64,000 bases of DNA from Clostridiaceae bacterium BL-3 (GTDB taxonomy: Bacteria; Bacillota; Clostridia; Clostridiales; Clostridiaceae), in contig CADDXC010000001.1 of the NCBI GenBank assembly GCA_902809985.1, positions 930,001 to 994,000 of the forward strand, read 5' to 3'. A program made the position numbers and the translations under genes. Below the pieces are notes generated by a model, which did not search any database, had not been told where the DNA came from, and worked only from the letters and a program-made list of their open reading frames with translations. Within the stretch, counting starts at the first letter, position 1; the number at the start of each line of letters is the position of its first letter. Positions 1 through 9,186 of this stretch are shown here, one piece after another.

Positions 1-82
1 GTAGGAGGGAGAAGTAATGTAAGTCAGCAAATTTATTATTAATTGGTTACTTTATACATGACTTTAAGGGGTAAATTTAGAA

Positions 83-109
83 GAGGAAAATAAAATAATT
101 ATTTTCCTC
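83..109. terminator. Inverted repeat after the small ferritin-like gene
   Basis: A perfect 11-bp inverted repeat (GAGGAAAATAA, 5-nt loop, TTATTTTCCTC) abuts the stop codon of the minus-strand gene at 110. It probably works as that gene's terminator, although no strong T-tract follows on the minus strand. Confidence 0.5.
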
Positions 110-295
110 CTACTCGATTTTTTTTAATAAATTCTGCAGGGTCTGTGCATGATAAGCTGATTTTTCTGCAAAACTTTTGAATATTTCATTGATCTCTTTA
201 TTGTCTATTCTATCTGAGTATTGCTGGTAGTCTCTTACATTTTGCTGTTCATCCAGGAGCTTTTTCTTTAATATGTCTTCTGTTGTCAGATTCAT
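110..295 (-). CDS. Small helical ferritin/rubrerythrin-like protein
   Basis: A 61-residue acidic, helix-prone protein without membrane segments. The pattern LLDEQQNVRDYQQYSDRIDN followed by EINEIFKSFAEKSAYHAQTL resembles the E-x6-Y...E-x2-H helix hairpins of ferritin-like and spore-coat-associated small proteins of clostridia, but it is only about half a four-helix bundle. The ATG at 295 is preceded by a GGAAGGG ribosome site. Its promoter side faces the YitT remnant. Function is unproven; the ferritin-like call rests on the residue pattern only. Confidence 0.6.
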   Translation of the reverse strand: MNLTTEDILKKKLLDEQQNVRDYQQYSDRIDNKEINEIFKSFAEKSAYHAQTLQNLLKKIE

Positions 296-453
296 TTTAC
301 CCTTCCTTTCTCTTTATATATTCTGTAATATAAAAGATTTTATTCATTTGAAATTTTGATGTAAGTATTCTTGTTATCCGTGTTTAATGATATAATCCTA
401 ATCGAACTATTTTCAAGTATGTATGTAAAAACAAGATGAGGAGAGTTAGATAA

Positions 454-633
454 ATGATTAAAGATTATAAGTATGATTATTTAATTCAGTGTATACAGGT
501 GATAATTGGATATATAATAACAGCTTTGGGATTTAATTTATTTTTAAAACCCAATCAGATAGCCAGCGGCGGAATTGTAGGTATATCCTTACTGGCACAA
601 AAAATCTTTCAAATATCTTGTTGTCAAATATGA
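454..633 (+). pseudogene. Truncated YitT-family (DUF161) membrane protein
   Basis: An ATG at 454, with a GAGGAG ribosome site upstream, opens a 59-codon frame whose product matches the start of YitT-family membrane proteins: an amphipathic lead, one hydrophobic helix, then FLKPNQIASGGIVGIS, the family's conserved first-loop motif (usual form F-L-x-P-N-x-I-A-x-G-G). YitT proteins are normally about 280 residues with five or six helices. Here the frame ends at a TGA at 631 and about 70 bp later the hcp leader begins, so nearly all of the gene has been lost. Non-functional remnant. The 300-701 stretch otherwise shows only AT-rich leader DNA. Confidence 0.75.
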
Positions 634-701
634 ATAGTTTTGCAAGGATAAAGTTAAAATAGAAAGTGAAAAAGGAATATCAGTGTAAAGGAGAGGTATA
701 T

Positions 702-2354
702 ATGGAAAATTCCATGTTCTGTTACCAGTGTGAGCAGACAGCCGGAGGTAAAGGGTGCACAAAAAGCGGCGTCTGCGGAAAAACACCGGAGATTGCAAAT
801 TTACAGGATTTATTGATATATCAGCTGAAGGGAATCTCCTGTTATGCAAAACCCCTTATCGAGCAGGGAAAGGCTATTGACAAGGAGATAGTGAAATTTG
901 TTGAAAATGCTCTGTTTACAACATTGACAAATGTCAATTTTGATGCTGAAGTCCATGTAAGGTTATTAAAAAAGTCACAAAAAGTGAAGGAGTCTTTAAG
1001 AGCTCAGGCACCGGAAGGGCAGTATCCGGATGCAGCTGAATATAACCTGAGTGATACCAGGGAAATGATGCTGAAGGATTCGGTGAAGGCAGGGATTATG
1101 TATGATCAGAGTCTTGATGCGGACATTCGTTCGCTGAGATCCACCATATTGTATGGATTGAAGGGCATAAGTGCCTATGGACATCAGGCGAGGTTTCTGG
1201 GGTACAGTAATGAACAGGTGGACAATATTTATTTTTTGGGGCTGGAAGCTACCACAAATGACAATTTAACTCTTGAAGATATGATACGCATGACCATGAG
1301 AGTCGGGGATATGGCTGTACAGGTAATGAAGACTCTGGATGAAGCCAATACTTCCACTTATAAAGATCCTTCACCTCATAAAGTGAATGTCAATATCAAA
1401 AAAGGTCCATTTATCATAGTGTCCGGACATGATTTGAAGGATCTGGAAATGCTCCTCAAACAGACGGAGGGCAAGGGAATTAATATTTACACCCATGGAG
1501 AAATGCTGCCTGCAAATGGGTATCCGGAACTGAAAAAATACAAACATCTGGTTGGAAATTTTGGATCTGCGTGGCAAAATCAGCAAAAAGAATTTGATGG
1601 AATTCCAGGATGTATTTTAATGACTACAAATTGTATGATGAGGCCAAGAGAGACTTACAAGGACAGGATATTTTCAACAGGTGTTGTAGGCTGGGATGGA
1701 GTAAAGCATATACCGGTTTTGGAAGACGGAACCAAGGATTTTAGTGAGATAATAGATAAGGCACTGGAACTGGGAGGATTTAAAAAAGATGAAGATGAAA
1801 AACAGATACTGGTGGGCTTTGGGCATCATGCAGCATTGTCCCATGCTGAAGATATAGTGGGTGCAGTCAAGGAGGGAAAGATAAGGCATTTCTTTCTGAT
1901 AGGGGGATGCGATGGAGCAAGACCTGGAAGAAGTTATTATACCGATTTTGCCAAAATGGTACCCAAGGACTGCATAATTCTCACCCTGGCCTGCGGCAAA
2001 TACAGATTCAATAAATTGGATTTTGGAACGGCGGCCGGACTGCCAAGACTGCTGGATGTAGGCCAGTGTAATGATGCCTATTCAGCAGTGAGGATAGCCA
2101 CCGGACTTGCAGATGCTTTTGAAACAGATGTGAACAACTTGCCTCTTACTATTGTGCTTTCCTGGTACGAGCAAAAGGCCGTAGCTGATTTACTGGCACT
2201 TTTGTCCCTGGGAATAAAGGGCATATACTTAGGCCCAAGTCTGCCGGCATTCATATCCCCAAATGTGCTGCAGTATCTGGTGGAAACTTTTGATATCAGA
2301 CCCATAAGTACTCCGGAGGATGATTTAAGTACTTCGCTAAAGCAGGCAAAATAG
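702..2354 (+). CDS. hcp: Hydroxylamine reductase (hybrid-cluster protein)
   Basis: A 550-residue hybrid-cluster protein, the usual length. Hcp reduces hydroxylamine to ammonia and also reduces nitric oxide, protecting anaerobes from nitrosative stress. The N-terminus has the Cys set C-x2-C-x8-C-x5-C (CYQCEQT..., ...GCTKSGVC) of the clostridial class I enzymes, which binds a [4Fe-4S] cluster. Hybrid-cluster ligand motifs lie in the C-terminal half, including GGCDGARPGRSYYTDF and LACGKYRFN. The start chosen is the ATG at 702, preceded by AAAGGAGAGG; an upstream GTG at 666 lacks a ribosome site and would add 12 unconserved residues. It stands alone, with no visible Hcr partner. No clear operator was recognised upstream. 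Confidence 0.95.
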   Translation: MENSMFCYQCEQTAGGKGCTKSGVCGKTPEIANLQDLLIYQLKGISCYAKPLIEQGKAIDKEIVKFVENALFTTLTNVNFDAEVHVRLLKKSQKVKESLRAQAPEGQYPDAAEYNLSDTREMMLKDSVKAGIMYDQSLDADIRSLRSTILYGLKGISAYGHQARFLGYSNEQVDNIYFLGLEATTNDNLTLEDMIRMTMRVGDMAVQVMKTLDEANTSTYKDPSPHKVNVNIKKGPFIIVSGHDLKDLEMLLKQTEGKGINIYTHGEMLPANGYPELKKYKHLVGNFGSAWQNQQKEFDGIPGCILMTTNCMMRPRETYKDRIFSTGVVGWDGVKHIPVLEDGTKDFSEIIDKALELGGFKKDEDEKQILVGFGHHAALSHAEDIVGAVKEGKIRHFFLIGGCDGARPGRSYYTDFAKMVPKDCIILTLACGKYRFNKLDFGTAAGLPRLLDVGQCNDAYSAVRIATGLADAFETDVNNLPLTIVLSWYEQKAVADLLALLSLGIKGIYLGPSLPAFISPNVLQYLVETFDIRPISTPEDDLSTSLKQAK

Positions 2355-2412
2355 AATTTTGAGATTTACATGAAAACAATGCTTCCTGTGTTAAAATTGA
2401 AATATCATGAAG

Positions 2413-2997
2413 TCAGTGATGTTTTCCAAGCAGTCCGTATAGAAATAAATTCAAAATATTTTCTTTATATTTTATACTTTTTTTATAGTAATCAGGTTGG
2501 TGCATGATGGATGCAGATGAAAGAAGAAATGTAAGCAGTGCATCATCTGAAAGAGATGGATCAATTGCTCCAGCTTTCTTCCCGACTTGTATAAACTTTC
2601 CATAGACAGATTGTGCCTGAATTGAAGCTGCTTCTTTATAAAGCTGTCGGAATACCTTATCCTCCATGGCTTGCTGGCTAAAGTCAGAATGACTTAATTC
2701 CAAAATGGCGTTATGCTTTTTACACATTATTTGTTCTATCTTTTCAGAAAAGGGAATGTCCCTGTCCAACAGCTCCTCATATTCTCGCACTACCTGTTTT
2801 ATATAGGAAATAAAGGCTTCTCTTGCCAGATTGTTTTTATCTCCAAAATAATTATAAATTGACACCTGTGAAACACCTGCTTTTGTGGAAATCTCACTGA
2901 TGCTGACATTTGTTATGCCCCGCTCGATAAAAAGCTTGGTAGCAATTTCAAGAATGGAATCTTTCTTTTGTTTTGTTCTTTTCTCATAACCATTCAC
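2413..2997 (-). CDS. TetR/AcrR-family regulator, divergent from rph-like gene
   Basis: A 194-residue TetR repressor. The N-terminal helix-turn-helix is clear (ILEIATKLFIERGITNVSIS, then AGVSQVSIYNYFGDKNNL); the rest is a helical ligand-binding domain without recognisable specificity. The start is taken as the GTG at 2997, with GGGTGAT 8 nt upstream; the open frame continues 24 codons further upstream into promoter DNA and that part is unlikely to be translated. It is transcribed away from the phosphotransferase-like gene at 3139. The shared 141-bp gap carries two palindromes, so it probably represses that gene and itself. Confidence 0.85.
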   Translation of the reverse strand: MNGYEKRTKQKKDSILEIATKLFIERGITNVSISEISTKAGVSQVSIYNYFGDKNNLAREAFISYIKQVVREYEELLDRDIPFSEKIEQIMCKKHNAILELSHSDFSQQAMEDKVFRQLYKEAASIQAQSVYGKFIQVGKKAGAIDPSLSDDALLTFLLSSASIMHQPDYYKKSIKYKENILNLFLYGLLGKHH

Positions 2998-3028
2998 AAT
3001 AATATCACCCAGTATTATTATACCATTG

Positions 3029-3113
3029 TTTTGAAATATAATAAACAGAATTTCAAAATATATTGACAATCATAATAACCAAGTATATTATGAAATATAA
3101 CAATAAATATTTC
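3029..3113 (+). promoter_or_regulatory. rph-like promoter with two TetR-type operators
   Basis: A TTGACA box (3063-3068) and TATTAT (3086-3091), 17 bp apart, form a good promoter for the gene at 3139. It is bracketed by two inverted repeats with related sequence: TTTTGAAAT...ATTTCAAAA (3029-3058, perfect 9-bp arms) and GAAATAT...ATATTTC (3092-3113, perfect 7-bp arms). The second overlaps the transcription start, fitting repression by the divergent TetR protein. Confidence 0.6.
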
Positions 3114-3138
3114 AAAACTTTGTATGGAGGTATGAAAA

Positions 3139-5760
3139 ATGAATTTGTATGTTATTGGATTTTCTCATATAGATAAAATGGATTTGATGAAGGTTGGGGG
3201 TAAAGGATTAAATTTGGGGATGCTGTCAAAAATTCCCGGAATTCGGGTACCGGAAGGCTTTTGTATCACCACTGCTGCTTTTCGGGAATCTCTGGCCAAT
3301 AATTTTAAAATTGAATCTCTGCTGGAAAATCTGGAAGAGCTGAAGTCAACTGATGGGAAACAGATTTCAGAAATCAGCGAAAAGATACGAGCTGAAATCG
3401 AAAGTATTCAACTGCCACGGGATATTGAATCCGCCATTGTGAAAGAACTGTCCAATTATGATGACAGGTCATCTTTTGCGATACGATCCAGCGCAACAGC
3501 GGAGGATCTGCCCAATGCTTCTTTTGCCGGACAGCAGGATACCTATCTGAATATCAGGGGAAGAAAAGAAATTCTGCGGCACGTAATAAAGTGCTGGGCC
3601 TCCCTTTTTACAGATCGTGCGGTAATATATCGAGTGGAGAACGGTTTCCGGCACCGGGAGGTTTCTCTTTCCGTTGTTGTTCAAAGAATGATCTTTTCTG
3701 AGGCTTCCGGAATTTTATTTACCGCGGATCCGGTGACTTCTGATCGAAGGACCCTTTCTATCGACGCGGGGTTTGGACTTGGCGAAGCCATGGTATCCGG
3801 TCTTACAAATCCGGATATTTATAAAATACAAGACGGGAGGATTATTTCGAAGAGAATCGGCGTACAAAATATGGAGATTCTTTCTGCAGAAAGCGGAGGT
3901 ATACAGAAAAAGTTGGTTGATGCAGACAGGCAGAAAAAACAGGTATTGCCCGATGATCTGATTTTGCAGCTGGCCCGCATTGGGCGGAGAATAGAATCCT
4001 ATTTCGGATGCCCCCAGGATATTGAATGGTGCTTTTACCAAAATGAGTTTTATATGGTTCAAAGCCGGGCCATCACAACTTTGTTTCCGATTCCGGAATC
4101 TCCAAATGTCAAAAAGCCCAGGGTGTATATGTCCATTGGACACATTCAGATGATGACGGATGCAATACACCCGCTTGGCATGTCATTTTTTCAAATGATC
4201 TCGGATATTTCACTGACAAGAGCAGGGGGCAGGCTTTATGCAGACATTACCCATGATCTGTCTTCAGCCTTGGGGCGCAAGCGGCTGGTTATGGCAACAG
4301 GAAAGCAGGATTTACTGATACAGGGTGCTATCAAGCAGCTTCTGGATCAAAAAGACTTTATGAAATCTCTGCCGAAAGGCAAAAGGAATGTGAAAGGAGG
4401 AATTTTTACTCCATCTTCCATTTTAGCAGCAATCAAAATCCATTGGAAAAATGATCCGGAGATCATTCATGAATTAACCGGAAAATTTAATTCTGAGCTC
4501 AACGAAATTGCTGATAAGCTGTCAAAGCTTTCTGGAAAAGCAGCCCTGGATTTTATAAAGAATGACAGGGATTCACTGCTGGCAATGGCATATGCCCCCA
4601 AAATGTTGGGTGCAATCATTGCGGCCATTTTAGTCAATGATTCCATAAATAAAAATATTGAAAATTGGCTTGGAGAGAAAAATGCGGCAGATTTACTCTC
4701 CAAATCCCTGGAAAGTAATGTAACCACTGAGATGGGTATGGCATTATGTGATTTGGCCGACACAATCCGGAAGTATCCTCAGGTATTGGAATACCTGTCT
4801 GAAAATCCGGAGGATAAAGATTTTTTTGAAAAAATGAAAGTGTTTGCTGGGGGAGAAGAAGTGAAGAAGGCATTTAAGAATTTCCTTGCGAAATACGGAA
4901 TGCGCTGTCCCGGTGAGATTGATATTACCAAACCCCGTTTTGAAGAAAAGCCTGCACAATTATTGCCTATGCTGCTGAGCAATGTTCGGATTCTAAAGCC
5001 CGGTGAACACAAAAGCAGATTTATAAATGGCAGGATGGAAGTGAAGAAAAAAGAGGAAGAAATACTGTGTAGTCTGCTGCAATTGCCGGGCGGCAAAAGA
5101 AAAGTAAAAAAGATGAAGAAAGACATCCGTTTGCTTCGTAATTTTATTGGATACCGTGAATATCCCAAATACTGCATTGTACGCCGTTATCAAATTTATA
5201 AAAGGGCACTGCGAAAGGAAGCGGACAGGTTGGTTCAAAAAGGTATTCTGCATGCTCCCCAAGATATTTTTTATCTTTATTTTGACGAGTTATACAGGGC
5301 GCTTGAAAAAGAAAAGGTGGATTATTCCATAATCGAGAAGCGAAAAGAAGACTATGTCCATTTTGAAAATATTACTCCACCCCGTGTGATTACTTCCGAC
5401 GGTTTTGTTCCATCTTCGGATTTCTCCACAGAAAAATTTCCTGCAGGGGCTTTAACAGGTATTCCAGTGTCCTCCGGTGTTGTGGAAGGACGTGCGCGAA
5501 TTGTATTATCCGTGGAAGAGGCAGAACTGGAGGAAGGGGATATTTTGATTACCAGGTTTACTGATCCAAGCTGGACTCCGCTTTTTGAAACAATAAAGGG
5601 GTTGGTTACCGAAGTTGGAGGTTTTACTACGCATGGTGCAGTTGTTGCAAGAGAATATGGTCTCCCGGGAGTTGTAGGAGTGGAAAATGCCATAAAATTG
5701 ATCCGGGACGGACAGCGAATTCGGGTGAATGGGACTGAAGGCTACGTGGAGCTGTTGTAG
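3139..5760 (+). CDS. Rifampicin phosphotransferase-like PEP-synthase family enzyme
   Basis: An 873-residue three-domain protein. An ATP-grasp PPDK-type domain fills about residues 1-315 (VGGKGLNLG near the start, AIRSSATAEDLPNASFAGQQ, ending MVQSRAI). A large central domain follows (about 330-760). A C-terminal swivelling phosphohistidine domain carries TEVGGFTTHGAVVAREYG with the catalytic His at residue 832. Length, domain order and the C-terminal tail match rifampicin phosphotransferases (Rph), which transfer the beta-phosphate of ATP to rifamycins, better than true PEP synthase, where the His domain is central. GGAGG precedes the ATG. A divergent TetR gene and palindromic operators suggest inducible expression. 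The real substrate could be another compound; the central domain gives no clear answer by eye. Confidence 0.8.
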   Translation: MNLYVIGFSHIDKMDLMKVGGKGLNLGMLSKIPGIRVPEGFCITTAAFRESLANNFKIESLLENLEELKSTDGKQISEISEKIRAEIESIQLPRDIESAIVKELSNYDDRSSFAIRSSATAEDLPNASFAGQQDTYLNIRGRKEILRHVIKCWASLFTDRAVIYRVENGFRHREVSLSVVVQRMIFSEASGILFTADPVTSDRRTLSIDAGFGLGEAMVSGLTNPDIYKIQDGRIISKRIGVQNMEILSAESGGIQKKLVDADRQKKQVLPDDLILQLARIGRRIESYFGCPQDIEWCFYQNEFYMVQSRAITTLFPIPESPNVKKPRVYMSIGHIQMMTDAIHPLGMSFFQMISDISLTRAGGRLYADITHDLSSALGRKRLVMATGKQDLLIQGAIKQLLDQKDFMKSLPKGKRNVKGGIFTPSSILAAIKIHWKNDPEIIHELTGKFNSELNEIADKLSKLSGKAALDFIKNDRDSLLAMAYAPKMLGAIIAAILVNDSINKNIENWLGEKNAADLLSKSLESNVTTEMGMALCDLADTIRKYPQVLEYLSENPEDKDFFEKMKVFAGGEEVKKAFKNFLAKYGMRCPGEIDITKPRFEEKPAQLLPMLLSNVRILKPGEHKSRFINGRMEVKKKEEEILCSLLQLPGGKRKVKKMKKDIRLLRNFIGYREYPKYCIVRRYQIYKRALRKEADRLVQKGILHAPQDIFYLYFDELYRALEKEKVDYSIIEKRKEDYVHFENITPPRVITSDGFVPSSDFSTEKFPAGALTGIPVSSGVVEGRARIVLSVEEAELEEGDILITRFTDPSWTPLFETIKGLVTEVGGFTTHGAVVAREYGLPGVVGVENAIKLIRDGQRIRVNGTEGYVELL

Positions 5761-5856
5761 TAAAGGGATGAAAAAAAGAAATTTTTAGTATATAATTTAA
5801 ATGTATACGAATAAACTGGATAAGTTGTTAAACCACAAACTGAGGGGATGGGGTAT

Positions 5857-8800
5857 ATGTCTAATTTTTTATTCTTGAATAAGAGATGGCCTGTGCTGGC
5901 CAAACTTGGGGTTCAGGCGGAAAGCTATCTTCATGTGGATAGCAATGCCACAATGCTGAAGATGCGCATGTTCGGGGAAAAGATAATTGATTATATATTG
6001 GCAATGTACAAGGCAGATGCAGGAAAATTTGCCACACAGAATGACAAGATCAGACTTTTGAGGACTACAAATATAAACAAGGCCGTTCCGGATTTGTTTG
6101 ATATAGTAAGAAGGTTCGGCAATAGAGCAAGTCATGCCGGATATGAAAACAAAAAGGATGCACTGGAGTGCCTTATTTCAATGTACAAGATATCTGCCTG
6201 GTTTTATATCAGAGTTACAAAGGATATGTCGATCAGGCCGCTGACTTACAGAATACCGAAACCTGCACCGGCTGGCAATAGAGTTTATGATATAGAGGCC
6301 TATGCTGAAGAAAAGGAAAAAATAAAAGAAGAACATGCCAAAGGTGTAGCATCTGTAAAGAAACAGACCGCTGAATTGATTCAAACTGAAAAAGATAAAA
6401 AAATGCAGAAGGAAATTGAAAGTACTCTGGATTTCAATGAAGCTCAGACAAGAAAGAAGCTTATTGACATAATGCTGAAGGATGCAGGCTGGGATGTAAA
6501 GGACAGTGATTCGGTGAAAATTGAACTGCCCTTAAAAGATCATAAGGGGGAAGGAAAAACAGGTTATGCGGATTATGTGCTTTTCAGTAAAGTATACAAG
6601 CCTCTTGCAGTGGTGGAGGCCAAGAAAACTTCCGCGGATCCCATAATTGGAAGACAGCAGGCCGTGGAATATGCAGACAGCATTGAGAGGATATACAAGG
6701 TACGTCCTATAGTTTTCTATACCAATGGATATGAGATATACATATGGGATGACAAGTACAGTGAGCCAAGACAAATCTGGGGATTTTATACTCTTGAGGA
6801 TTTGGAAAAGCTGTTTTTCAGGCATAAGTACAGGAAAGACTTGAATAAAATTCAGATAGATAAGAACATAGCCGGGAGACCCTATCAAATAGAAGGTATC
6901 AAGAGAGTTTATGAAAGGTACCAGAGCGGAAGGAGAAAAGCTCTTCTGGTGATGGCCACGGGTACTGGAAAGACCAGGACAGTAATTGCCCTGACCAAGG
7001 GGCTTATGGAGGCAAAATGGGCTGAGAGGGTTTTGTTTCTGGCAGACAGGGACGAACTTGTAAAACAGGCCAAAGAGGACAAGAACAGTTTTAAAACTTT
7101 CATGCCTGAAGAGGTATCCTGCAGATTTACCGGGAAGAATTCGGACAACAGGGAAGCCACCTTGTATTTTTCAACTTACCAGACCATGATAAATTACTAC
7201 AGACAGTTCAGTGTGGGTTTTTTTGATCTTGTAATATGTGACGAATCCCACAGAAGCGTCTACAAGGTTTACAGGGATATTCTGGAATATTTTGATTCGC
7301 ATATAATAGGACTTACAGCTACGCCGGTGGATTTTATCGAGAGGAATACCTTCAGCCTGTTCAGCTGCGACAATGGAGATCCTACATTTAATTTTCCAAT
7401 TGAGGAGGCCTGGAACCATGTACCGCCCTATTTAATCGAGCCCAGGGTAATAGATGCCACTACGGATTTTTTGAGGAAGGGCATAAAGTATAGTGAAATG
7501 ACGGAAGAGCAGAGGCAGCAGATAGAGGAAGAAGGTTATGACGGTGACGAAATAAACTATGACAAGAAGGAACTGGAGAAAAAAATCACCAACAAGGATA
7601 CCAACAGATATATACTGAGAACTCTGATGGAGCAGGGCATAAAGGTGGGGGATTATATAGGAAAGACCATAGTATTTGCCAAAAACAAGAAACATGCCAA
7701 TCTTCTGGATTCACTGTTCAATGAACTATATCCGCAGTACAAGGGCAAACTTGCGGCAGTAATTTATTCCGACATAAAGGATAAATCCATTTTGATCGAA
7801 AAATTCAAGAATGAAGATTTTCCAAGGGTGGCCATATCCGTGGATCTCCTTGATACGGGCATAGATGTACCTGAAGTTGTCAATCTGGTTTTTGCAAAGC
7901 CTGTTTATTCTAAGGTAAAGTTCTGGCAGATGATAGGCAGGGGAACCAGAAGGTGTGAAAATCTTTTTGGAGAAGGACAGGATAAAAGAGAATTTGCCAT
8001 TTTTGACTGTTACAAGAACTTTGAATTTTTTGAAATGCACGTAAAAGGATATGAGCCAAAGCTCCAGAAAACTTCCATTCAGGTGAGGTTTGAAATTATG
8101 TGCAGGCTTTTGGAAAAATTCAGGGAGATCAGGAAGATGGATATATGCACTGTCTTTGCAGCCAAATTAAAGGCAGATATGGAACAGCTGCCAAAGGACA
8201 GTATAGAAATTAAAAAGAACAGAAAAAAGATAGAACAGGTGAAAAAGAAAGAGTACTGGAACAATTTAAGCGAGGATTTTATCAAAAAGCTGAAGCTGGA
8301 AATTGCACCGCTGACCAAATGGATAGAGAGCAGTGATGATTCGGAGGCAGTGAGATTTGACAACTCAATCTACAGAATTATGTTCCACAAGCTTTCCAAT
8401 AACAGGGAAAATCTCATAGAAGGGATAAACAGCACTATAAAAAAACTTTCAAAGCTGAAATTGAATCTTAATCAGTTCGAGGGCAGGAGGGAGCTTGTAA
8501 AATCACTGCTGCAGCCTTCCGGCTGGAAGGATTTAAGCTATGAAAGGCTGGAAAAAATAAGGCTGGATGTGAGGGATCTTGTGAAATATCAAGGCGGCAG
8601 GCCAAGCAACTTTGTAGTGCTGGATGTAAAAGATACAGGCCAGGTGACCAGGGAAATCAGCGGCGGTTCAGTGCTTTACAGAGGCAATATGGAGCCTTAT
8701 CATAAGAGGGTAAAGCTTGCCATAGAAAATAAGCTTAAGGATCAAATTGTAATTCACAAGATCAGAAAGGGCGAGAAATTGTTAGAGGAGGAAATGCAGA

Positions 8801-9168
8801 GCATATATTCCATATTCAGCGATGATTTTGTGTACAGTATTGATGAACTATCCGGCAAAACGGATATTGACAGTGAAGATATAATTGGCATAATAAGAAA
8901 ATTTGTGGGAGTGGATGAAGCAGAACTGAATAGAAGATTTGAAGATTTTATCCAGAAGCACCACAGCAAAATGAATTCCACACAGATAAAAACCTTGGAG
9001 ATAATAAAAAATGATATTGCCAAGCACCGCGGGATATCCATTGCAGCACTATTTGCAGAACCCTATACCAATTTCAATCAAAATGGTGTAGAGGGTATAT
9101 TCGGTAAAATGACCGACCAGGTATTTAATGAATTGATTGAGCCTTTCAGGGCATCATATATTTCTTAA
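5857..9168 (+). CDS. hsdR: Type I restriction enzyme, R (translocase/nuclease) subunit
   Basis: A roughly 1103-residue motor/nuclease subunit of a type I restriction-modification complex. Order of parts: an N-terminal DUF4145-like helical domain (about 1-130), a PD-(D/E)xK nuclease domain (ADYVLFSK...VVEAKK, about 240-260), and a superfamily 2 helicase with Walker A ATGTGKT (about 367), DESH (about 462), GLTATP, and IGRGTRR in the second RecA domain. A helical C-terminal domain then binds HsdM. The layout is of the EcoEI (IB-like) type. The ATG at 5857 has GAGGGG 9 nt upstream; an ATG at 5848 is directly against that site and less likely. First gene of hsdRMS, 18 bp before hsdM. The GC content is higher than in the AT-rich hsdS variable regions. 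Confidence 0.95.
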   Translation: MSNFLFLNKRWPVLAKLGVQAESYLHVDSNATMLKMRMFGEKIIDYILAMYKADAGKFATQNDKIRLLRTTNINKAVPDLFDIVRRFGNRASHAGYENKKDALECLISMYKISAWFYIRVTKDMSIRPLTYRIPKPAPAGNRVYDIEAYAEEKEKIKEEHAKGVASVKKQTAELIQTEKDKKMQKEIESTLDFNEAQTRKKLIDIMLKDAGWDVKDSDSVKIELPLKDHKGEGKTGYADYVLFSKVYKPLAVVEAKKTSADPIIGRQQAVEYADSIERIYKVRPIVFYTNGYEIYIWDDKYSEPRQIWGFYTLEDLEKLFFRHKYRKDLNKIQIDKNIAGRPYQIEGIKRVYERYQSGRRKALLVMATGTGKTRTVIALTKGLMEAKWAERVLFLADRDELVKQAKEDKNSFKTFMPEEVSCRFTGKNSDNREATLYFSTYQTMINYYRQFSVGFFDLVICDESHRSVYKVYRDILEYFDSHIIGLTATPVDFIERNTFSLFSCDNGDPTFNFPIEEAWNHVPPYLIEPRVIDATTDFLRKGIKYSEMTEEQRQQIEEEGYDGDEINYDKKELEKKITNKDTNRYILRTLMEQGIKVGDYIGKTIVFAKNKKHANLLDSLFNELYPQYKGKLAAVIYSDIKDKSILIEKFKNEDFPRVAISVDLLDTGIDVPEVVNLVFAKPVYSKVKFWQMIGRGTRRCENLFGEGQDKREFAIFDCYKNFEFFEMHVKGYEPKLQKTSIQVRFEIMCRLLEKFREIRKMDICTVFAAKLKADMEQLPKDSIEIKKNRKKIEQVKKKEYWNNLSEDFIKKLKLEIAPLTKWIESSDDSEAVRFDNSIYRIMFHKLSNNRENLIEGINSTIKKLSKLKLNLNQFEGRRELVKSLLQPSGWKDLSYERLEKIRLDVRDLVKYQGGRPSNFVVLDVKDTGQVTREISGGSVLYRGNMEPYHKRVKLAIENKLKDQIVIHKIRKGEKLLEEEMQSIYSIFSDDFVYSIDELSGKTDIDSEDIIGIIRKFVGVDEAELNRRFEDFIQKHHSKMNSTQIKTLEIIKNDIAKHRGISIAALFAEPYTNFNQNGVEGIFGKMTDQVFNELIEPFRASYIS

Positions 9169-9186
9169 CAGGAAGGGACAAGATAC

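Noticed and set aside
3715..4170. Long antisense frames across the rph-like gene
   Set aside because: They follow the codon structure of the sense gene, have no ribosome sites and no recognisable product.
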